Assembly: GCF_037176765.1 (NCBI RefSeq)
Contig: NC_090025.1
Location: 170,732,040-170,796,039 of the forward strand
Length of the DNA stretch: 64,000 bases
Direction of reading: 5' to 3'
Source of the DNA: Anolis sagrei
Taxonomy: Eukaryota; Chordata; Lepidosauria; Squamata; Anolidae
Numbering within the stretch: the stretch's first letter is position 1; each line of letters begins with the position of its first letter. Of this stretch, positions 1 through 34,300 are shown in pieces. The position numbers and the translations under genes were made by a program. The notes beneath the pieces were generated by a model that was not told the DNA's origin, did no database searches, and worked only from the letters and a program-made list of their open reading frames with translations.

Positions 1-1076
1 AAAGTTCCGTCCAGGGTCTTTTCAAGTTGTAATTGAAGATGCATCAGGGATTGAACCTGGGACATTTCAATGCCAAGCTTTTGCTCACTGAGCACGCTGC
101 TATGAGCTGGAAGCTAATGTGTTGGTGGCTGGGATGGGTACGGATGTCGGTGGCTGGAAGGAAGACGCTCCAAAAAATCAAATACATACATAACCCTTTT
201 GATATGAGCCAAGGACTCCACACTGAGACCACACTGGATAGAATAGTATAAAAATACAATCTCTATGGGCCCAGTTCTGCACACTTGCATGGCACTCATA
301 CTGTGAAGTTAAGACATTTTAAAACAAAATGTTTGGAAGATTTCGTGAGTTCTAATTGCTACTCCACAACTTGCTGTAACAACATGATGCTTCTATTTTG
401 AACCTGACGTTTTCGTTTCTGCAAAGAAAGAGAAATTGCAATTTAAAACATCCAGCTTTCAGAGAAGACGTGTCCAGCTTTGATGTGCTTTAGAGTTGGT
501 TGAACTCAGGTTTGGGGAATGAACCCTTGGGGAAGGGGAAACATTAAAATAGTTGTGTGCATTATGGTTGGGGAGGGAATAGGCTGAACAGTGGTACTAT
601 GATCCAAATGACTTGAAAGACAGCACTGTAGTTTGAATTATCTTGTCCTTTTACGACAAGAGTGTTTAAAAAGTAAAAGAAAAACAAACAAGGGACCTTT
701 GGGGAACAAACAGAAGGAGAATGTGACAACAACAAACTGCAAACAGAAGTGGAAAAAAGCAAAACTGGGAGTGAGACGCACCCTCATCTCACACTGCAAC
801 CTACATCATGAACAAAGACATAAATGCACTTAAATGGGATGTTCGTATAAGCCTCGTAGAGGTTTAAAAGAAAACTCAGGCAAGAAGTGGCATTAAACAA
901 GAGAATGCTGGATGAATTCTCAGTGGTGCTGACTTACATTCCTATGGTCAATCCTATGTCTCACAGGATTCGGGATACTAACTATCCCATATCTGGAATT
1001 CCAAAATCCAAAATACTCTATCTAAAACTCCAAAGTATCCATATAGATGGTTGAGTAATGTTAGCGAAATCACTTT
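1..1076. other. HCFC2 3' flank, no gene recognised
   Basis: AT-rich sequence that probably holds the HCFC2 3' UTR and perhaps a tiny terminal exon. No clear minus-strand poly(A) signal was found. Bases 960-1060 look like a decayed transposon fragment that I cannot name. Confidence 0.4.
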
Positions 1077-1139
1077 TTCAAACATTAATTAGAGATACAA
1101 GAGAAAGGTTTGGACATCTAGGTAAATCATTTCCTTTAC

Positions 1140-22621
<21,482 letters not shown>

Positions 22622-22733
22622 CTTAGAACGCCGCTCCCACAATGCACCGCCGCGGCGGCGTCGCTGAGCAAAAGGAGGCCTGCAGAAGGAATGCCCTCTG
22701 GCGCCCCTGGAACTGTGAAGGCTTCATGCTATG

Positions 22734-22923
22734 GAGCAGGCAAACTTTGGGCCTTCAGGTGTTTTGGACTTCAACTCCCACCATTCCCAACAGCCTCAGG
22801 CCCCTTCCTTTTCCTCCTCAGCCGCTTTGCGGCTGAGGGGGGAAAGGAAGGGGCCTGAGGCTGTTGGGAATGATGGGAGTTGAAGTCCAAAACACATGAA
22901 GGTCTAAAGTTTGCCCAGGCCTG
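22734..22923. mobile_element. second hAT-like palindrome, upstream of HCFC2
   Basis: CAGGCAAACTTTGGGCCTTC ... AAAGTTTGCCCAGGCCTG, with CAGGCCCCTTCCTTTTCC and its complement in the arms. About 110 bases upstream of the HCFC2 start codon. Confidence 0.88.
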
Positions 22924-22964
22924 TTATGGAGTTTTATAAGGTCTTCAACCCATCTCTGCCAAGG

Positions 22965-23090
22965 GCTGCTGATACACCACCAAACTACAGCTCCCAGGAT
23001 TCCATAGCATTCATCCATGGCAATCAAAGGGGTGTCAAAGCAGGATAGACTACTGCAACACACTCTACGTGGGGTTGCCTTTGTAGACAG
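22965..23090. mobile_element. fragments of a hAT-like element and an L2-type LINE
   Basis: 22965-23045 matches the CCCAGGATTCCATAGCATT family seen at 31960 and 61137. 23045-23087 reads DYCNTLYVGLPL, an L2-type reverse transcriptase scrap. Confidence 0.55.
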
Positions 23091-23167
23091 TACAGATGTG
23101 ACGGCGCGAGTGGCGCCACCTATGTGTAGAACTGTTAGTTGCAAGATTTAAACTGTTGTAATCAAGC

Positions 23168-24640
23168 ATTGCTAACAACAAGGCAGCAGGAGAGGACGGG
23201 ATCCCAGCTGAACTGTTTAAAATCTTGAAAGATGATGCTGTCAAGGTGATGCATGCCATTTGCCAGCAAATATGGAAAACACAAGAATGACTGGAAAAAA
23301 TCAACCTATATCCCCATACCAAAAAAGGGAAATGCGAAAGACTGCTCCAACTTCCGTATAGTGGCCCTTATTTCTCATGCCAGTAAGGTAATGCTCAAGA
23401 TCCTGCAAGGAAGACTCCAGCAATACATGGAGCGAGAGTTGCCAGATGTTCAAACTGGGTTTAGAAAAGGCAGAGGAACCAGAGACCAGATTGCCAATAT
23501 CTGCTGGATAATGGAGAAAGGCAGGGAGTTTCAGAAAAACATCTACTTCTGCTTCATTGACTATTCTAAAGCCTTTGACTGTGTCGATCATAATAAATTG
23601 TGGCAAGTTCTTGGTGGGATGGGCATACCAAGCCACCTTGTCTCTCTCCTGAGGAATCTGTACAAGGACCAAGTAGCAACAGTCAGAACTGACCACAGAA
23701 CAACAGACTGGTTCAAGATTGGGAAAGGCGTACGGCAAGGCTGCATCCTCTCACCCAACCTTTTTAACTTGTATGCAGAACACATCATGCGATGTGTGGG
23801 GCTGGATGAATGCAAAGCTGGGGTGAAAATTGCTGGAAGAAACATTAACAACTTCAGATATGCAGTTGACACCACTCTGATGGCCAAAAGCGAGGAGGAG
23901 CTGAGGAGCCTTCTAATCAAGGTGAAAGAAGAAAGCGCAAAAGCCGGGTTGCAGCTAAACGTCAAAAAAACCAAGATTATGGCAACAAGAATGATTGACA
24001 ACTGGGAAATAGAGGGAGAAAATGTGGAGGCCGTGACAGACTTTGTATTTCTAGGTGCAAAGATTACTGCAGATGCAGACTGTAGCCAGGAAATCAGAAG
24101 ACGCTTACTTCTTGGGAGGAGAGCAATGTCCAATCTCGATAAAATAGTAAAGAGCAGAGACATCAGACTGGCAACAAAGATCCGCCTAGTCAAAGCCATG
24201 GTATTCCCTGTAGTAACCTACGGATGTGAGAGCTGGACCTTAGGGAAGGCTGAGCGAAGGAAGATCGATGCTTTTGAGCTGTGGTGTTGGAGGAAAGTTC
24301 TGAGAGTGCCTTGGACTGCGAGAAGATCCAACCAGTCCATCCTCCAGGAAATAAAGCCCAGCTGCTCACTGGAGGGAAGGATACTAGAGACAAAGTTGAA
24401 GTACTTTGGCCACTTCATGAGGAGACAGCAAAGCTTAGAGAAGACAATTATGCTGGGGAAAGTGGAAGGCAAAAGGAAGAGGGGCCGACCAAGGGCAAGA
24501 TGGATGGATGGCATCCTTGAAGTGAGTGGACTGACCTTGAAGGAGCTGGGGGTGGTGACGGCCGACAGGGAGCTCTGACATGGGCTGATCCATGAGGTCA
24601 CAAAGAGTCGGAGACGACTGAACGAATGAACAACAACATG
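23168..24640 (+). mobile_element. BovB (RTE) LINE copy 1, 5' truncated
   Basis: Encodes the reverse transcriptase and C-terminus of a BovB LINE: NNKAAGEDGIPAELFKILKD, a frameshift and stop near 23285, then open from 23253 to 24578. Motifs: FIDYSKAFDCVDHNKLW, GKGVRQGCILSPNLFNLYAE, ESWTLGKAERRKIDAFELWC, WTARRSNQSILQEI, KRKRGRPRARWMDGI. The catalytic YADD box reads YAVD, so one of its two aspartates is lost. The final frame has a TGA before HGLIHEVTKSRRRLNE. The 3' end is CGAATGAACAACAACA. An inactive but recent copy. Confidence 0.95.
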
Positions 24641-24869
24641 TATAGTTGGATGGATTGGTTACTTATAGCTGTCAATCAGTACTGTTTGGCTCCACCTCTT
24701 CCTGCAGGAGGGGAGTGGTTCCTTTCTTTTCATTCTGCCATCAGAGTTTCTACCAGATGGATGTGAGTAAGAGACTTGACTCTAAAAGACCCTGATTTAA
24801 ATTACCTCTCAGCACCAGTTCTGAGGTTTTTTACCCTTGAGACTTGTGCTTCATGTTCAGACCAACCTG
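24641..24869. other. intergenic, nothing recognised
   Basis: About 230 bases of unique-looking sequence between BovB and CR1. Confidence 0.4.
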
Positions 24870-25617
24870 AATCATAGAATCAAAGAGTTGGAAGAGACCT
24901 CATGGGCCATCTAGTCCAACCCCATTCTGCCAAGAAGCAGGAATATTGCATTCCAATCACCCCTGACAGATGGCTATCCAGCCTCTGTTTAAAAGCTTCC
25001 AAAGAAGGAGCCTCCACCACACTCTGGGGCAGAGAGTTCCACTGCAGAACGGCTCTCACAGTCAGGAAGTTCTTCCTCATGTTCAGATGGAATCTCCTTT
25101 CTTGTAGTTTGAAGCCATTGTTTTGCGTCCTAGTCTCCAGGGAAGCAGAAAACAAGCTAGCTCCCTCCCCCCTGTGGCTTCCTCTCACATATTTATACAT
25201 GGCTATCATATCTCCTCTCAGCCTTCTCTTCTTCAGGCTAAACATGCCCAGCTCCTTAAGCCGCTCCTCATAGGGCTTGTTCTCCAGACCCTTGATCATT
25301 TTAGTCGCCCTCCTCTGGACACATTCCAGCTTGTCAATATCTCTCTTGAATTGTGGTGCCCAGAATTGGACACAATATTCCAGGTGTGGTCTAACCAAAG
25401 CGGAATAGAGGGGTAGCATTACTTCCCTAGATCTAGACACTATGCTCCTATTAATGTAGGCCAAAATCCCATTGGCTTTTTTTGCCATCACATCACATTG
25501 TTGGCTCATGTTTAACTTGTCCACAAGGACTCCAAGGTCTTTTTCACACGTACTGCTGCTAGGTCCATCCGGAAGGGGCCTGAGTTTCAGGCATGCAATA
25601 ATCTCTTGTACAGTGTA
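24870..25617 (-). mobile_element. CR1 LINE 3' portion, long open frame
   Basis: Frame 25728-24880 is open for 282 codons. From about 25617 it encodes CR1 ORF2: CEKDLGVLVDKLNMSQQCD, KKANGILAYINRSIVSRS, YSALVRPHLEYCVQFWAP, KRDIDKLECVQRRATKMIKG, then the same C-terminus as 4565. The 3' end AATCATAGAATCAAAGAG is intact. 5' truncated after the thumb region. Confidence 0.93.
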
Positions 25618-25735
25618 GATAATAATATTATTATAATAATACCATTTTATTTGTACCCCGCTACCATCCCCCCAAGGGACTCGGTGCGGCTTACTTGCGG
25701 CCGAGCCCAAGCACAACAATACAAGCAATAATAGA
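25618..25735 (-). mobile_element. L2-type LINE 3' end
   Basis: Tail ATAATATTATTATAATAAT followed by TTTGTACCCCGCTACC and CTCGGTGCGGCTTACTTG, the reverse of the conserved L2-type 3' motif. Confidence 0.65.
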
Positions 25736-26144
25736 TGTCCTTTCTGTAAATATTTTACATTAGATGTTTCCCCCTCAGCTGATTATTTTCCCCCAGACTA
25801 TGATTCCGCTACTGTCATTTGTGGACAATCCAGTTGTGATGCTTCTCTACCAGGGCAAGGCATTCAGTTTCTATGGTTATGAAAGGAAAATGCCCTGGGG
25901 ATCATATTGCAAACAGACGTTGGATGATGGAATGCACCAAAAAAATTAAGAAAACCAGTCTGCTTTACAAATGATAGCGAAGCAAACTGAGGGTACGGAA
26001 AGGTAGATACATTTTATACAGGTTTATACATTTAAGAATTGACACAATGCATAAATGATACAAGTTACACATAAATCATCAAGTTGATACGTTTTATTCA
26101 AGGGTTAGGTTTGATACGGTTTTCAGGGTACAACTGCTGCTAGG

Positions 26145-26432
26145 TCCATCCGTCCAGCAATTTGAACTTCAGCCTTGGATTCATCAAGCCCTGCACGTCA
26201 TATGATGCCTACAAATTGAATAGGTGAGGTGAAAGTATGCCTTGCCATACTCCTTTCCCAATCTTGAATCAGTCTGTTTTTCCATGATCTGTCCTTACTG
26301 TTGCTACTTGGTCATTATACAGATTCCTCAAGAGAGAGACAAGGTGGCTTGGTATCTCCATACCACCAAGGACTTACCACAATTTATTATGATCCACACA
26401 GTGAAAGGCTTTAAAATAGTCAATAAAATGGA
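26145..26432 (-). mobile_element. older BovB LINE fragment
   Basis: The reverse complement matches the BovB segment from FIDYSKAFDCV to about NLYAEHIMR, with many substitutions. The CTCAAGAGAGAGACAAGGTG block lines up with 23630-23660. Clearly more decayed than the other two copies. Confidence 0.85.
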
Positions 26433-26729
26433 GATAAACAGAAAACAAAGTAAGCATCAATTATTTATTTTATTCATTTCCAATAACTTATTTGTGTTTC
26501 TTTTCAACAGCAAAAAGAAAACTAGTATTAAGTCCATGTCACAATTAAGCACCAATAATATCTGTTAAAAGGTTGTGGGTTTTTTGCAAAAAAAAAAAAT
26601 CTGTTGTGCACTTCATTTCTCAGTTATTTAATGTATATTTCACACCAAGATGTTCCCTTTTAACATTTACAATAGTTATTGATGAGCTATCGATCTGTCA
26701 GTACAAAAAGGAAGAAAAATGAAATGATA

Positions 26730-27178
26730 GGGTCTCTCTGTGGAGAGGGTGGTGAAATGCTAACAGGGAATAGGGAAATAGCTGCTCAACACCTTCTTTG
26801 CCTCAGTCTTCTCCCAAAAAGAGATTGGTGTTCAACCTGACCAGTATGAATCTGAAGAGGTAATAGGGGAAATGCAATTCAAAATAGATTTAAAAAAAGT
26901 AGTCCAGGAATGCCTGGCTACTCTAAGCGAATTCAAGTCACTAGGGCCAAATTAACTACAGTACATCCAAGAGTATTGAAGGAACTAGCAGAAGTTGTTT
27001 CAGAACCACTGGCAATAATCATAGATAATTCTTGGAGAACAGGAGAAGTCCCAGCAGACTGGAGGAGGGTGAATGTTGCAGAACCCAAACAATTACTGTT
27101 CAGTCAGCCTGTCATTTATACCAGAGAAGATTCTGGAACAGATAATTAAGGAGGCACCCAAGTTAAGGAAGGAGCAGC
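26730..27178 (+). mobile_element. decayed CR1 LINE reverse-transcriptase fragment
   Basis: Reads FFASVFSQKEIGVQPDQYES, then KELAEVVSEPLAIIIDNSWR and TGEVPADWRRVNVAEPK, the start of a CR1 reverse transcriptase. Frameshifted and partial. Confidence 0.82.
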
Positions 27179-28598
27179 ATTGCTGAATACTACTTGGTTC
27201 TGTTTATTTCCAGTATTATCTACCATACAGAGTTATTAAATATATATGTTAATATCGGAACATTTTTGTGCAGCTATTTATAAGCTTCCATGTTCCCTCC
27301 AAAAAAGGCATCACTAGCATCTTTCATATTCCCCACACAGAAGAACTATGTACTCACTATTCTTTCATAAACAATCTCCATTATCCGGTGATTGTTCTTT
27401 ATTCCTACTTGCAGATTTATAGAAGTTGCCAAATTTGAGGCAATCAGAAATAATTCTTGAGTAAATGTAACCAGAGTTCAGAAACTCTAGGATTCTATGT
27501 TGCCAGGGTTAATTTTCCTCCTTCCCTCCCTCCCCCTTTTTCTCTCTCTCTCTCATTGGAATTTTCTTTCTGAAGGGGTTCGACCATGGTGGGAGGAGGA
27601 AAGCTAGCCACTTCTGGAACTGCATCATTCAGCACATCTGGAAGCAGTTTATATGACTCTCTCCCTCCATAAGGGCAGCATCTAGATTCTGTGCAGCTCC
27701 GTAACTGCAGAGAAATCTAGCTCCAAGTAAACCACAAAAGAATTTTAAAAGATATTTATTCAGCTGAGCATTTATAAAGAAACTCCAAAAAAATCCCAAC
27801 AACCTTTTAGCACTCTTGCCTTTAGTGGGAATCTCAAGAAAAAGGCAGTACTGGCATGAATATTTACAACATTAAACCATCAAGTTACCAAAAGCAGCTG
27901 CTTCACAGTCATTTTTCCGGAAAGAGGACTCTCAGTTGCTCCACTGCCCTTGAAAGGTAAAAAAAATTAAGTCCATTGCAAATATTGCCTTCGCTATTTA
28001 CTTTTCTTGCTTTCCTTGCTGTACCTTCTCATTTTGTTCTATGTTCTTGTGATTGTCAATATGTTTGGTAACAATTCTCCAAATGCTTGATTAAATATCT
28101 GCATAATAAGAAGTATACAATGTGATCGCTTCTTCCAAATATTAAAACTTGGGCTTTTGCTTATATATTTTTTCCACATCAAGTCAATTTTTTTATTTAT
28201 GGTCAGTGACCATATCTTTTCCACATGTTAAAAAAAAATCCCAGTGTTGTTTTAATGCATTTTTCTGAAAAGTTATATTTGAATCTTAAAATTTGATGCA
28301 AGTTACAAAAATATTAATGTTTACCTAGAAAGGAAGAAGGAAGCAATTGGGGGGGGGGGGATCATACCAGCATCTTTAAGACAATTTTAAAAAATTGCCT
28401 GGGCTTTCATGGATATAAACACACTTCTTTCAAGGGATTCCCAAAAACTGCAATGATAAAAAACAGTCTTAAAAGTGCTGCCATGTTCCTTCCCCTCCAA
28501 TCCTTCTTCCTTGTTATGCTGCAAGAGACTTAACACAGTCAGCTACTTTTTTGAAAACTATCAGAAAATACAAATTACAAATGGCAAAGAGTAGCACC

Positions 28599-28630
<32 letters not shown>

Positions 28631-29224
28631 TATTATTATTATTATTATTATTATTATTGGGGGTCCAGAAAAGAGGCTTACATTATATGAAATAGGAATA
28701 TGGTGAATTAGGGTTGTGCATGTTATTATGAGAAAAATGTAAGTAAGATTTCTGCAGACTATAATTTACTGTCTTCACAGGGTATGTGTCTTTTTAATAT
28801 TGGTGTTTCAATATGTCAAGATCCAGTATTTCATTATGTTATCTAAGAAACACACAAACAAAATCAAATGTAGGATATAAATATTAAAATGAGGATTATG
28901 AAACATGAATATGTCTGCAAGATGTTCTCTTTTCATAACACTGGTATATTCTGAACAGAATAACGTTTCTTTCTTTTTATGGTCTCATCCATTTAATGAT
29001 GGATGCGTATTAACTTAGAAAGAAAAATTGAAAATAAAGCTAAAAACAGGGTGTTTTTTTTTAACACGAGTGAAGAGAAGAGTCAGGGGGGGGGGAGGAG
29101 ATAATTCATCAGTTACTCTACTATGCAATGTAAACAGTAAAAAGATTAAAACTTGTGTTTTATGTATTTTCCAGATTTTTTTTCTCTTGTAGCAATATTT
29201 TCACAAGGCATGAACAGTATGATA
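27179..29224. other. intergenic between HCFC2 and GLT8D2
   Basis: AT-rich. It contains a pyrimidine tract at 27520-27560 (CCCTCCCTCCCCC, then CTCTCTCTCTC), short poly-G tracts (28350, 29085) and an AAT/ATT array. No gene recognised. GLT8D2 5' non-coding exons could lie here, but none can be called. Confidence 0.45.
28603..28660. repeat. (AAT)n(ATT)n palindromic array
   Basis: About nine AAT units turn into about ten ATT units, a self-complementary AT-rich block. Confidence 0.95.
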
Positions 29225-29546
29225 CAGTAGAGTCTCGCTTATCCAACATAAATGGGCTGGCAGAATGTTGGATAAGCAAAATTGTTGAACAATAAGGAGG
29301 GATTAAGGAAAAGCTTCTTAAATGTCACATTACGTTAAGATTTTACAAATTAAACACCAAAATATCATGTTTTACAACAAATCGACAGCAGTTCAATATA
29401 CATTACGTAGTAATTACTGTATTTACGAATTTAGCACCAAAACATCACAATGTATTGAAATAGCTGTGATTCCAGGCAAGAGGCAGACTGTGTTGGATAA
29501 TACTGAACGTTGGATGAGCAAAGGTTGGATTAGCGAGACTTTGTTG
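29225..29546. mobile_element. Tigger-like MITE (CAGTAGAGTCTCGCTTATCC family), copy 1
   Basis: TA|CAGTAGAGTCTCGCTTATCC on the left, GGATTAGCGAGACTTTGTTG|TA on the right. The body has the GGAGGGATTAAGGAAAAGC block. Non-coding. Confidence 0.87.
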
Positions 29547-29624
29547 TATCCTGCTTTTGAATGTCATCTGCAAACATGACTGATATGACTCTTCTTAAAA
29601 GCATTTCCTTGCAGCTATTTTTAC

Positions 29625-29629
29625 ATCTA

Positions 29630-29665
<36 letters not shown>

Positions 29666-29673
29666 TCTATCTA
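29625..29673. repeat. (CTGT)n(CTAT)n microsatellite
   Basis: CTGTCTGTCTGTCTGTC followed by CTATCTATCTATC. Confidence 0.95.
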
Positions 29674-30889
29674 GAGATTTGGTATATCCCCATTAGGCAT
29701 CTTGCTCAAAGCAAAGGCAATTTTATGTGCTGGTTTCCAAACAGCCACACAAGGTTGCCTGTTCTTTTTGTCCTTTTATTTGGCTACATATGTGTTTGTT
29801 ATATTTCCCTTTTCATCCCTGAGAACAAGATGGTACATGTCCTTCTTCCCTCTTTTAACCTCAAAGTTAAATAACGTTACAAATTTGTGAGGTAGGTAGG
29901 GTCAAAAAAGAGTGACTTAGCGCAAAGTTGCCCAGTGAATTACATAGCCCAGAGTGGACTAAAGCCTGCACCATACTGGCTCTGTGAGTGCCTAGGTTAC
30001 TACTTTTAGTTGAAAATCAAGTTCTAATATATATAGGAATTCAAGACCTAATTTGTTTCAAGTATAGCAATAACAGGACAAAACAAACATGGACATCACT
30101 CTGATTCCAAGAACCTGTTGTCCTCCAGAGCTATATAATGCAACTCCTCATATCCATAGGACTGATATCCATGTCTTAATTTATCTTCATTTGACAAAAT
30201 ATGCCCCCTTTAGACATTTTCAGATCCTTCAATATGACTCTGTGGCCTTTTGGGGTTTTTGTTTTAATATGGTTCACTATTATTCCCAATTTCACATATG
30301 CATGCAAAGTCTGGAAATGTATCCCTTGTGGATATTGGAATCATAATACATTGCAAATCCTGTCATCTCTGCCTATTAGCTTTACTGACTGAGAAAAGGG
30401 CCACGCCATTCTATGGTGGTATCTCAGGACAAATTACACATACAGTATGATCTTGATTTAATTTATATTAAGATTAGCATGTGTGTACAGATGAGATTTA
30501 AACATTATTTTCATCAGGTTTTCAAATTTTCCCTTCTTATGGGATTGAAACAGAGAAGAAAATCTTGGCATCATTGGAATCTTTTCTTCTTCTTTTGACT
30601 CCTGTTCCTATGTATTGTGTGTTTAAATAAAAAACAGATGCAAGGACAGATGCCTTAAACCACTCACATTCTGTGCTGGAGCAACAAAGACTTAACATTA
30701 TATTAAAGTGAAATGTTCTTTAACTGCATGCTAAAATAGCATGTATTTCATGGATGGAAAACTGCTGCAATTTTGAGGGAGAATTTTCTTCCTTCATTGA
30801 GCTAGGCCACAAAGTTAGCCAGAAATGCCTTACAGCGAACACCCAGAAGTGCATTTCTGGTTAATATTAATATTTTCAGTGCAAGGTCT
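29674..30889. other. intergenic, nothing recognised
   Basis: About 1.2 kb of AT-rich, apparently unique sequence upstream of GLT8D2. Several short open frames have no recognisable product. Confidence 0.45.
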
Positions 30890-31153
30890 GTCTACAATAT
30901 GAAGTTGACATTTGTCACCTTGTGAACTGGTGGCAGTTAGTTTTATCTACTGTTGTTTTAAAATTGTATTATTTTGATTTTATGCTACATGAGTTGATGG
31001 GGGTTGTTATAATTTTATATTACTTGTTTTAAACTTTTGTACCCTTTTAACCTGTTGTATGTTATATGTGCACCCTGGAGTGCCTTGTAAGCCGTCCCGA
31101 GTCCCTTCGGGAAGATGGTGGTGGGATATAAATAAAGTTTATTATTATTATTA
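30890..31153 (+). mobile_element. L2-type LINE 3' UTR
   Basis: Ends CTTGTAAGCCGTCCCGAGTC, then GTGGGATATAAATAAAG and an ATT tail. Only about 130 bases upstream of the GLT8D2 first coding exon. Confidence 0.75.
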
Positions 31154-31283
31154 CTATCTATTTAAAAAGTCACTCTACTTTTGAGACTTCTAAGGAAAAG
31201 AAATTGGGCCTGTTTGGGGCCATGTATATTACATTTTTTGTGTGTTTCATTCTGTACTTCTCTTTCTTCAATTTCACCTTCAG

Positions 31284-31332
31284 CTGCAGATTGCAACCAA
31301 ATGAAAGGATCACATGGCTCTACTACGAAAAA
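31284..31332 (+). CDS. GLT8D2: GLT8D2 first coding exon
   Basis: Acceptor CACCTTCAG, then 30 bases of 5' UTR and ATG at 31314 encoding MALLRK plus one base of Ile, then a GTAAG donor. MALLRKINQ equals the human start. The acceptor implies a 5' non-coding exon further upstream. Confidence 0.92.
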
Positions 31333-34300
31333 GTAAGACATCTTCAAAGTTTGTTTCCGGAGAAATTAGGTCCTTTGCATCACTAGCAGTGTCAATTGAT
31401 GAACATGGCAAAATGGGATGATTCCATTGCATTCATGTCTTGCTACCAGGTATTGTACTGCGTCTGCAGCCTATTGGTTAGTGTGGAAAAATTGGCAGTA
31501 GGGAGGGGCCAAAATTAAAACAGATTGAGAAAATGAGATGGCTGATTTTTTTCTCTGAGCTCCTTGGAGCTAGTGATGCAAAGGACCTAATTTCTCCTTG
31601 GAGCTCAGATGGTTCCCATGCTCTCCTGCTGACACAACAGAAAAGGGATCCTCCTCTTTTCCGACAAGCACTCGTTACATCTTTACTTTCTTTTACACCT
31701 TCTACAATTTTTTTAGGCCAGCCAAAATATTTTGGCAGGCTGCAAATGGCCCACGGACCATATGTTGTGCAAGTCTGAAATAGCAGTAATGTGCATTTTG
31801 TTATATACGGAGAATTCTGTGCCCATTGTTGGTTGGAGGGCTGAGTTTGGGGAATATGTGCATTTCTATTCACAGTGATAGCAGACCTTGGCAGGTAGGC
31901 ATTTCTGAAGAGTTCTGAAGAAGTACCAGCAGTATTTGACAAAGAAAACTAAAGATCTGATAAAACTACAGATCCCATGATCCCATGATTCTATGGCATT
32001 GAGCCATGGAAATTAAAGTGGTATCAAACTATATTGATTCTACAGTGTAGATGCACCCTGAAGCTAGACATAATTCAAAGACATAGCCATGTTGACCTGG
32101 CATATCAGTATGTAACTGGATCTTGTAGCTCCTTTAAGACTAACTTAGAACATGAAGTTGGTAGCATAAGCCTATTTCTTCATGTACGTACATGGAATCA
32201 AATATCTGAGGGAAAGCATTTCTCAAGTAGTTCTCACAAGGAATAAAAACATTAAAGTAATAATGTGTTGCTTTTTTATGATGTTCAAATTAGTTGCCTG
32301 GGGTGTTGTTCTCGCTTTAACGTCAAGACTGACCTTAGTAAATATGCTGCAGATTTTGCTATTAATTGCATGCAACATTGACTAATAACCAGACATTATT
32401 TCTCTTTCAGTTAACCAAATCCTACTGTTTCTTCTGATTTTGACTGTCTGTGTCATTCTGTATAATAAAGTTCACAAGATGCCATCTGCCATTCTGAAGA
32501 ATGAGGCAGGTAGGCACCCATTGTTTGAAACTATTTTGATTTTCATAAATAACATGAAGTCCAAATGTTTTCTATTTGTGATACAGATGTTGTAAATAGG
32601 CCAGGGTTTCTTTTGCTTTCCATCTGAACTCTTTTCAGCTCTTGGTGGAGGACAAAACTTCATCCTACAGGGTCTTAACTGAAGCTCTCACACAAACTGA
32701 AATGGAGTCTTTATGCAAAGAATGAGCACTAGGGCATTATCAAGGGCTAAAACAAATCTGTGTGTTTTGCATATGGGCAAATTTATGGCAGAATAAATGA
32801 TTGATCTTTAAGGTTCCTTAAGACTCTTTGTAGCTTTTGCTGTGAAGAATTTCTCAGAATCCTAAAGACTTTTGTCTTGTTTCAGTGTTATGCCATTTTT
32901 TCTTCCTGCATGGAAATGTTTATGTATTCTGGGACACTTACCCTCAGTGTACACACTTTTATACACATTAGGTAGATCTGAGTTTATCAGGCTGTTTTTT
33001 AAACACATTTTTCAAAGATATACAGCTATTGTCAAGTGCATGGTTTTCCTTTCTATTTTTCCCCCTGGAAATACATTACATCTGTTAGAAATATACAAAT
33101 TCCCAAGGCAAGATATGCCTTGGTCTTTTGTTAGTCTTTCAAGCTGCAGAGCCAATATTTCCATAAGAAAGTCTGAAACTAAGACATTTATTTTCCATTC
33201 CTAATGGCATTATCAGCAAATACCAGGCATAGATATGTGGACTGACAACACATATTTGTTCCTAGATGGATATATATAAATGATCATGATGATGATAGCG
33301 ATGGCAATGTCTGCCAAAGTCAGCATTGACTGTCAGCACTACTGTCTTTTTGTTTTTGTTTTTTGGAGGGTGATATTTCTATAAAATGTCAAATAGAATA
33401 CAACGTTGTTAATTGTGTGTAATAATATTCCTGTTTCTTGCTCTTCCTCCTCCTTTCAGTTGATTTGGAAGGCACTGAGGACATGGAAGACGAAATTCCT
33501 GTGGTGATATGTGCTGCTGCTGGGAGAATGGGTGCAGCGATAGCAGCCATCAACAGCATTTACAGCAACACTGATTCTAATATCTTGTTCTATATAGTTG
33601 GGCTAAAGAATGGAATTCCACATATCAGGTAAAATAATGAGATGGGATTATTTCAGTTGTGCATTTCTGTCCATTCTGTTCCTGAGATTCATTAGCTAAA
33701 GGGCACCAATGTTCTAATGGAAGCCTCATTATTCTGGTGACATGCCAAATACACTCCTGATTGAACAGTTCTGAAAATCTAGTACAGGCATTCTCAAACT
33801 GCAGCCCTCCAGCTGTTTGGGCCTTCAACTCCCAGAATTCCTGACAATTGAACAAGCTTGTTAGGGTTTCTGGGAGTTGGAGGCCCAAACAGCCGGAGGG
33901 CTGCAGTTTGAGGATGCCTGATCTAGTAGAATAACTAAAACTGCACAGAGTTATGGATAGGACATGAACAGCACTGTGAAGGTTAGAAGATGGAGCCGAG
34001 AAGGGGGAGAAGGCAGTAGGTTATGCTGAAGTGAAGTCCCATAATCTGGAGAAAATGGGACTATCATGTTATTCATGTAGTTCACATGTTAAATGTCATA
34101 AATCAGGACTTCTTAAACCATTTCCACTTATAATTTTTTATGTGACCCCAGGTATAGAAGTATATAAAATAGGTATAAAAATCAAACCTTTCCTGATAAT
34201 AAATCAGCATTTGCAAAGTTTACTAAACAGGGTGGTTTTCTTTTTTTGTGGAGTACAACTGAAGCATTTTCAGCAGAGTCTACCATAAGCACTGCATGTT

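Noticed and set aside
23588-24199. 203-codon minus-strand frame (also 57201-57830)
   Set aside because: Antisense shadow of BovB.
24880-25728. 282-codon open frame as a host gene
   Set aside because: Its product is the CR1 ORF2 C-terminus and it ends at a standard CR1 3' end.
31478-31942. 154-codon minus-strand frame
   Set aside because: No recognised product. It spans one arm of the 28-bp inverted repeat, and nothing supports translation.
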